Positions 60,031-64,000 of a stretch of 64,000 bases of DNA are shown here, piece after piece; within the stretch, counting starts at the first letter, position 1; each line of letters opens with the position of its first letter. The stretch spans positions 53,979 to 117,978 of the forward strand of contig NZ_JAVFCB010000011.1 in the NCBI RefSeq assembly GCF_030865425.1. Direction: 5' to 3'. The notes under the pieces were generated by a model. The model saw only the letters and a list, made by a program, of their open reading frames with translations, did not search any database and was not told the DNA's origin. The DNA comes from Microbacterium capsulatum. Its GTDB lineage: Bacteria; Actinomycetota; Actinomycetes; Actinomycetales; Microbacteriaceae. Made by a program: the position numbers and the translations under genes.

Positions 60031-60468
60031 ATGAACGACAACAGCTCTCTCCACACCACCGCGACAGAGCTGCGCCTCGCCACGTTCCGCCTCGCCCGGC
60101 GGCTGCGATCGGTCCGCGCCCTGGACAGCATGAGCGACGCGCAGCTGGCCGTGCTCGCCGCCCTCCGCGCGCACGGACGCCACTCCGTCACCGCCCTCGC
60201 CGACCGCGAGCGGGTCACCGCGCCCACGATGAGCGCCGTCGTGACCGGCCTCGAGGAGCAGGGCTTCGTGATCCGGATCCCGGACGACGAGGATCGCCGG
60301 CGCGTGCAGGTCGAGATCACCGCGCGGGGCGTGGAGATCGTCGATGACACGGTCGAGCGGCGCACGCAGCTGCTGATGACCGAGATCACCGAGCTCGGTC
60401 TCAGCGACGACCAGCTCAGGACTCTGCTCGAGGCGAGCACGCTGATGCGGAAGCTGGCCGAGCTGTGA
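60031..60468 (+). CDS. MarR-family transcriptional regulator
   Basis: A 145-residue winged-helix regulator. The recognition region is SVTALADRERVTAPTMSAVV (about 52-71) and the wing is IPDDEDRRRVQVEITARG (about 84-101), typical of MarR repressors of drug efflux. It heads an operon with two MFS exporter genes and is coupled to the first by a GTGA overlap. A near-perfect palindrome covers the promoter, so it is probably autoregulated and released by a small aromatic or drug-like ligand. Confidence 0.91.
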   Translation: MNDNSSLHTTATELRLATFRLARRLRSVRALDSMSDAQLAVLAALRAHGRHSVTALADRERVTAPTMSAVVTGLEEQGFVIRIPDDEDRRRVQVEITARGVEIVDDTVERRTQLLMTEITELGLSDDQLRTLLEASTLMRKLAEL

Positions 60469-62090
60469 GCCAGATGTTCCGCTCCTTCGGGACCTTCAAC
60501 TACCGCGTCTGGTCGGCCGGCGCGCTCGTGTCGAACGTCGGCGGCTGGATGCAGTCCACCGCGCAGGACTGGGTCGTGCTGACCGAGCTCACCCACAACG
60601 ACGCCACCGCGATGGGCGCGACGATGGCGCTGCAGTTCGGCCCGCCGCTCGTGCTCGTCGGCCTCACCGGCTGGGTCGCCGACCGGTTCGATCGGCGGCG
60701 GATCCTCTTCGTCACGCAGTCGACGCTGATGATCCTCGCGCTCTGCGTGGCCACCCTGCTCCTCACGCACGTGATGACGCTGCCGCTCATGTTCGTCTTC
60801 GCCGCCTGCTTCGGCGTGACCAACGCCTTCGACGCGCCGGCGCGGCAGTCGTTCGTGTCGGACATGGTGTCGGCCGAGAACACGTCGAACGCGGTCGCGC
60901 TGAACTCCGCGTCGTTCAACATGGCGCGCCTGATCGGCCCGGCAGCGGGCGGTCTCGCGATCGTCGGATTCGGATCCGGCTGGGTGTTCGTGGTGAATGC
61001 GGGGACGTTCCTTGCGATGATCGTCGCGCTCGTGCTCATGCGCACTCGGGAGCTGTTCCCGCGGCCGAAGAGCCATCACTCCGGCGGGCTCGCGGTGGGG
61101 CTCCGCTACGTGTGGAGCCGCCCCGACCTCTCCGTGGTGTTCATCATGGTGTTCCTGATCGGGGCGTTCGGCATGAACTTCCCGATCTTCGCCTCGACCA
61201 TGGCGCTCGAGTTCCACCGCCAGGCGGACGGCTACGGCCTGCTCAGCTCGGTGCTCGCGATCGGATCCCTCACCGGCGCCCTGCTCTCGGCCCGCCGGGA
61301 TCGCGCGCGGGTGCGGGTGCTGCTCATCGCCGCGGGCGGGTTCGGCGTCACGATGCTCATCTCGTCCCTCATGCCGACCTACCTGTTCTACGCGGTGACG
61401 CTCGTGTTCGTCGGGTTCTCGCTCGTGACCATGCTCACCACCGCGAACGGCTACGTGCAGACGACGACGGATCCGGGGCTGCGCGGGCGGGTGCTCGCGC
61501 TCTACATGGCGGTGAACATGGGCGCGACGCCGATCGGCGCCCCCATCATCGGCTGGGTGGCCAACACGTTCGGGCCGCGGGTGGCGATCACGGTCGGCGG
61601 GGTCGCCGCCCTCGCGGCGTTCGGGGTCGGCGCCGGCTGGCTGCTCCGCACCGGTCGCCTGCACCGCCGGGAGAACGCCCGGTTCCTGCTCCAGCTCGAC
61701 GAGACCCGGCCGATCTCGGTCGTCGAGGCCATGGAGGCGCTGGAGGCCGCCGCCGCGCTCTTCGACGAGCCCGCCGCCGCCCTCGACCGCTCCCGGTCGG
61801 CGCCGGTGCTGCCGGTCGAGGAGCCGTTCACCCGGGAGATCACCCCGATCCGCATCGAGCCGCACGGGTCCGAGACCGGGGCGGACGGCGGCGAGCGCGG
61901 CGGGGCGGACAGCCCGGCCCTCGAATCGGGCCACGCCGAGCCGTCCGAGTCCCGCCCGTCCGAGCGCCATCGGGTCGATCCGCGGCGCGTCGTCCCCGGC
62001 CGGGTCGAGCAGCGCCGAGCCGAGACGTGCCTGACCGAGCCGCGCGGGGCCGAGGCCTGCCGATCCGATCCCGGACCGGACGCGGAGTGA
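60465..62090 (+). CDS. MFS transporter (MFS_3, enterobactin exporter-like) with a long C-terminal tail
   Basis: A 541-residue major facilitator. It starts FGTFNYRVWSAGALVSNVGGW and has GWVADRFDRRRILFVTQ (loop 2-3 motif) and FGVTNAFDAPARQSFVSDMV, typical of this multi-drug/siderophore exporter family. Twelve hydrophobic segments end near residue 400; the last ~130 residues are hydrophilic, rich in Glu, Arg, Ser and Pro, and have no recognisable domain. The GTG start overlaps the MarR stop, and the stop overlaps the next start as GTGA. Confidence 0.9.
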   Translation: MSQMFRSFGTFNYRVWSAGALVSNVGGWMQSTAQDWVVLTELTHNDATAMGATMALQFGPPLVLVGLTGWVADRFDRRRILFVTQSTLMILALCVATLLLTHVMTLPLMFVFAACFGVTNAFDAPARQSFVSDMVSAENTSNAVALNSASFNMARLIGPAAGGLAIVGFGSGWVFVVNAGTFLAMIVALVLMRTRELFPRPKSHHSGGLAVGLRYVWSRPDLSVVFIMVFLIGAFGMNFPIFASTMALEFHRQADGYGLLSSVLAIGSLTGALLSARRDRARVRVLLIAAGGFGVTMLISSLMPTYLFYAVTLVFVGFSLVTMLTTANGYVQTTTDPGLRGRVLALYMAVNMGATPIGAPIIGWVANTFGPRVAITVGGVAALAAFGVGAGWLLRTGRLHRRENARFLLQLDETRPISVVEAMEALEAAAALFDEPAAALDRSRSAPVLPVEEPFTREITPIRIEPHGSETGADGGERGGADSPALESGHAEPSESRPSERHRVDPRRVVPGRVEQRRAETCLTEPRGAEACRSDPGPDAE

Positions 62091-63295
62091 CCACCCGCAC
62101 CGCTCCCCCGGCCGGGACCCGCCGCTCGCTGCTGCCGGCGCTGGGCGCGCTGTCCGCGTTCGGGCCGATCTCGATCGACGGGTACCTGCCGTCGATGCCG
62201 GCCCTGGCCGCGGATCTGCACACCTCCGACGCGCTCGCGCAGTTCACGATGAGCGCGTGCATGATCGGCATGGCGGTCGGCACGCTGCTGTGGGGGTCGA
62301 TCAGCGACCGGTACGGCCGGCGCCGGCCGCTCATGTGGGGCGTCGCAGGCTTCGCGCTCACCGCCGTGCTGTGCGCGCTCGCCCCCTCGATCGAGGCGCT
62401 CATCGCGGTCCGTTTCGTGCAGGGGTTGTGCGGGGCGGCGGGGATCGTGATCGCCCGCGCGGTCGTGCACGACCTCTTCACCGGGGCCGACGCCGTGGCC
62501 GGCTTCTCCTCGCTCGCGGCGATCGCCGGGGCCGCCCCGGTGCTCGCGCCGCTCATGGGCGGTGCGCTGCTGACGTTCACCGACTGGCGCGGGGTGTTCG
62601 TCGCCCTCGCCGTGATCGGCGTGCTGCTGCTGGTCACCGCGATGCTTTTCGTGCCCGAGACGCACCCCCGCGAGGAGCGCACGACCGGCGGCATGGCGAA
62701 CGACTTCCGCGGGTTCGGCGCCGCCCTCGGCAACCGCGGGTTCATGATCTCCGCGGTCACCCTCGGCATCGCGTCGGTGTCGCTGTTCAGCTACCTGCAG
62801 ATGTCGTCGTTCGTGCTGCAGAGCGAGTACGGGGTCAGCGCGCAGGGATACGCACTCATCTTCGCCTCGAACGCAGTCGGGATCGTGCTCGCCGCGCGGC
62901 TCAACCGGCGGCTCTCCCGGCGCATGACCGGCGCGCGGATCGGCGCATGGTCGCTGAGCATCGGCACCGTCGCGACCGCCGCGATCCTGCTGTCCGCCCT
63001 GCTGCACTCGGCACTGCCGTGGCTGCTCGTCCCGCTGTTCCTCGCCGTCGCGGTGCAGGGCGTCAACAATCCGGCGTTCACCGCGCTCGCGCTCGGCGAG
63101 ATCACCCGCGGTGCCGGCTCCGCCTCGGCCGTGCTCGGCACTTTGTCGATGCTGCTCGGCGCCCTCATTCCGCCGTTGGTCTCGAGCGCCGGGGTCTCGG
63201 CGCCGGTGATGGGCGCGTCGATGTGCGCGGCCTTCGCCTGCGCGCTGCTGGTGCGCACCGGCACGTCCCTGGCCCGGCGACGCTCAGGATCCTGA
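62087..63295 (+). CDS. MFS multidrug exporter (Bcr/CflA-type)
   Basis: A 402-residue drug:H+ antiporter-type facilitator with about 12 hydrophobic segments. FGPISIDGYLPSMPALAADL is the characteristic N-terminal signature of the Bcr/CflA/Cml group and WGSISDRYGRRRPLMWG is the loop 2-3 motif; GAAPVLAPLMGGALL matches motif C of exporters. It is the last gene of the marR operon, so both exporters would be induced together. Confidence 0.91.
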   Translation: MTTRTAPPAGTRRSLLPALGALSAFGPISIDGYLPSMPALAADLHTSDALAQFTMSACMIGMAVGTLLWGSISDRYGRRRPLMWGVAGFALTAVLCALAPSIEALIAVRFVQGLCGAAGIVIARAVVHDLFTGADAVAGFSSLAAIAGAAPVLAPLMGGALLTFTDWRGVFVALAVIGVLLLVTAMLFVPETHPREERTTGGMANDFRGFGAALGNRGFMISAVTLGIASVSLFSYLQMSSFVLQSEYGVSAQGYALIFASNAVGIVLAARLNRRLSRRMTGARIGAWSLSIGTVATAAILLSALLHSALPWLLVPLFLAVAVQGVNNPAFTALALGEITRGAGSASAVLGTLSMLLGALIPPLVSSAGVSAPVMGASMCAAFACALLVRTGTSLARRRSGS

Positions 63296-63320
63296 AGCGC
63301 CGCCGCGGCGCGACGTCGTT

Positions 63321-63407
63321 TCGGGGCGCTCTCCTCCGGTTTGGGGCGCGGCAGAGCCGAAATACGGGGCATGCGGCGCCCCGAACCGCCAGCACGCGCC
63401 CCGAATG
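63321..63407. repeat. Palindromic intergenic element (TTCGGGGCGC ... GCGCCCCGAA)
   Basis: In the 187-bp gap after the MFS operon, TTCGGGGCGC and TTTGGGGCGC face CGCCCCGAA twice, giving two nested stems. It resembles the other repeat families in layout but has no second copy in this window. It may terminate the operon. Confidence 0.6.
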
Positions 63408-63470
63408 CGACTCCAACTGTGAGGTTCTTACGACTTCGTGATCACCCTGCCGCCGGATCCCCGGGGTTCC

Positions 63471-63476
63471 TACTCT
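63471..63476 (+). promoter_or_regulatory. -10 box of a leaderless promoter (molybdopterin oxidoreductase gene)
   Basis: TACTCT, six bases before GTG 63483; no Shine-Dalgarno. Confidence 0.52.
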
Positions 63477-63482
63477 GAGAAC

Positions 63483-64000
63483 GTGACCGGATCCGCGCAA
63501 GGACGCAGGCTGAGGGCCGCAGTGGCGGGCGCCGCGGCGGCGCTGCTCGGAGTCGGGGCCGGCGAGCTCGCGGCGACGCTACTGGCGCCCGCGTCCAGCC
63601 CGTTCGCCGTGGTCGGCGGCGCGCTCATCGACGCCGCACCCCGCTGGGCCAAGGACACCGCGATCGCGCTGTTCGGCACCGGAGACAAGGCCGCGCTGCT
63701 CACCGGCGTCGCGATCGTGCTGCTCGTCCTGGCCGCGCTGCTGGGCGTCGCCGAACTCCGCTGGCGGCGGTCCGGGGTCGTCGGCCTGATCGTGGTCGGC
63801 GCGGTCGTCGCCCTCCTCGCACCGACCAGGGCGGACGCGACGACGCTGTCCTGGCTGCCCGCCCTGCTGGCGGGCGTCATCGCGGCAGCCATGCTGAACT
63901 ACCTGGCCGGCCTGCTGCGCCTGGACGCGGTGCGGGCCGCGGCCCGACCGACCGCCGCGCCGCCGCCCGCCCCCGCGCCGCCGCCGTCCGCCGCGCCGCC
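63483..64000 (+). CDS. Membrane-anchored molybdopterin-dependent oxidoreductase, N-terminal part
   Basis: The gene runs off the right edge; 172 codons are visible. They encode a membrane domain with about four hydrophobic segments and the stretches APASSPFAVVGGALIDAAPR and WAKDTAIALFGTGDKAALL. This N-terminal part is characteristic of actinobacterial sulfite-oxidase-like molybdopterin oxidoreductases, whose cofactor domain would follow. The visible end enters a Pro/Ala-rich linker. Because the catalytic domain is not in view, the assignment rests on this membrane region alone. Confidence 0.65.
   Translation, partial: MTGSAQGRRLRAAVAGAAAALLGVGAGELAATLLAPASSPFAVVGGALIDAAPRWAKDTAIALFGTGDKAALLTGVAIVLLVLAALLGVAELRWRRSGVVGLIVVGAVVALLAPTRADATTLSWLPALLAGVIAAAMLNYLAGLLRLDAVRAAARPTAAPPPAPAPPPSAAP

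Overview
The window comes from a very GC-rich chromosome (roughly 70% G+C). Protein matches, sugar-uptake operons under LacI-type repressors, overlapping ATGA/GTGA gene junctions and probable leaderless genes (a TANNNT -10 box ending 6-7 bases before the start codon) point to an actinobacterium. The Microbacteriaceae (Microbacterium and relatives) are my best guess. No rRNA, tRNA, insertion sequence, phage or CRISPR array was seen.

Layout. 1-1166: edge of a restriction-modification locus (two overlapping methylase-type genes plus a divergent XRE regulator around a perfect palindrome), lower in GC than the rest. 1440-8257: carboxylate/amino-acid symporter, Na+/H+ antiporter, phosphoribosyltransferase, flavin-dependent oxidoreductase and a uridine-kinase-like kinase. 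8328-12052: LacI repressor divergent from a GMC oxidoreductase and a shikimate-dehydrogenase-like gene. 12131-17530: LacI repressor divergent from a fructose-type ABC operon (binding protein, permease, ATPase, small ABM-fold protein, PfkB kinase). 17725-20427: prephenate dehydratase and phosphoglucomutase. 20703-25908: carbohydrate catabolic operon (Gfo/Idh oxidoreductase, DUF993 aldolase-like protein, two TIM-barrel isomerases) with its LacI repressor. 26500-31760: LacI repressor divergent from the Leloir genes galT-galK-galE. 31812-38051: esterase and MFS transporter controlled by a divergent TetR repressor, then a secreted histidine-phosphatase-like protein and a second esterase.

38215-49273 is a probable glycosaminoglycan utilisation locus: ABC importer, GntR/LacI hybrid regulator, oxidoreductase, two sulfatases and an exported family 8 polysaccharide lyase, with a perfect 44-bp palindrome between the second sulfatase and the lyase. 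49549-54809: NCS1 transporter with a foldable leader, then a fused PutA with a divergent LysR regulator. 56042-63295: DNA methyltransferase, lipoate-protein ligase, hydrolase, CutC and a MarR-MFS-MFS operon. At 63483 a membrane molybdopterin oxidoreductase begins and runs off the right edge.

The most unusual material lies between and inside genes. At least five families of palindromic repeats occupy the intergenic gaps, one of them forming an array with a regular 82-bp period. Three genes have repeat DNA within their coding sequence: an in-frame palindrome in the methyltransferase, a short dispersed element in galK, and a repeat arm forming the methyltransferase C-terminus. The hexamer GGATCC is strikingly frequent in all reading frames.
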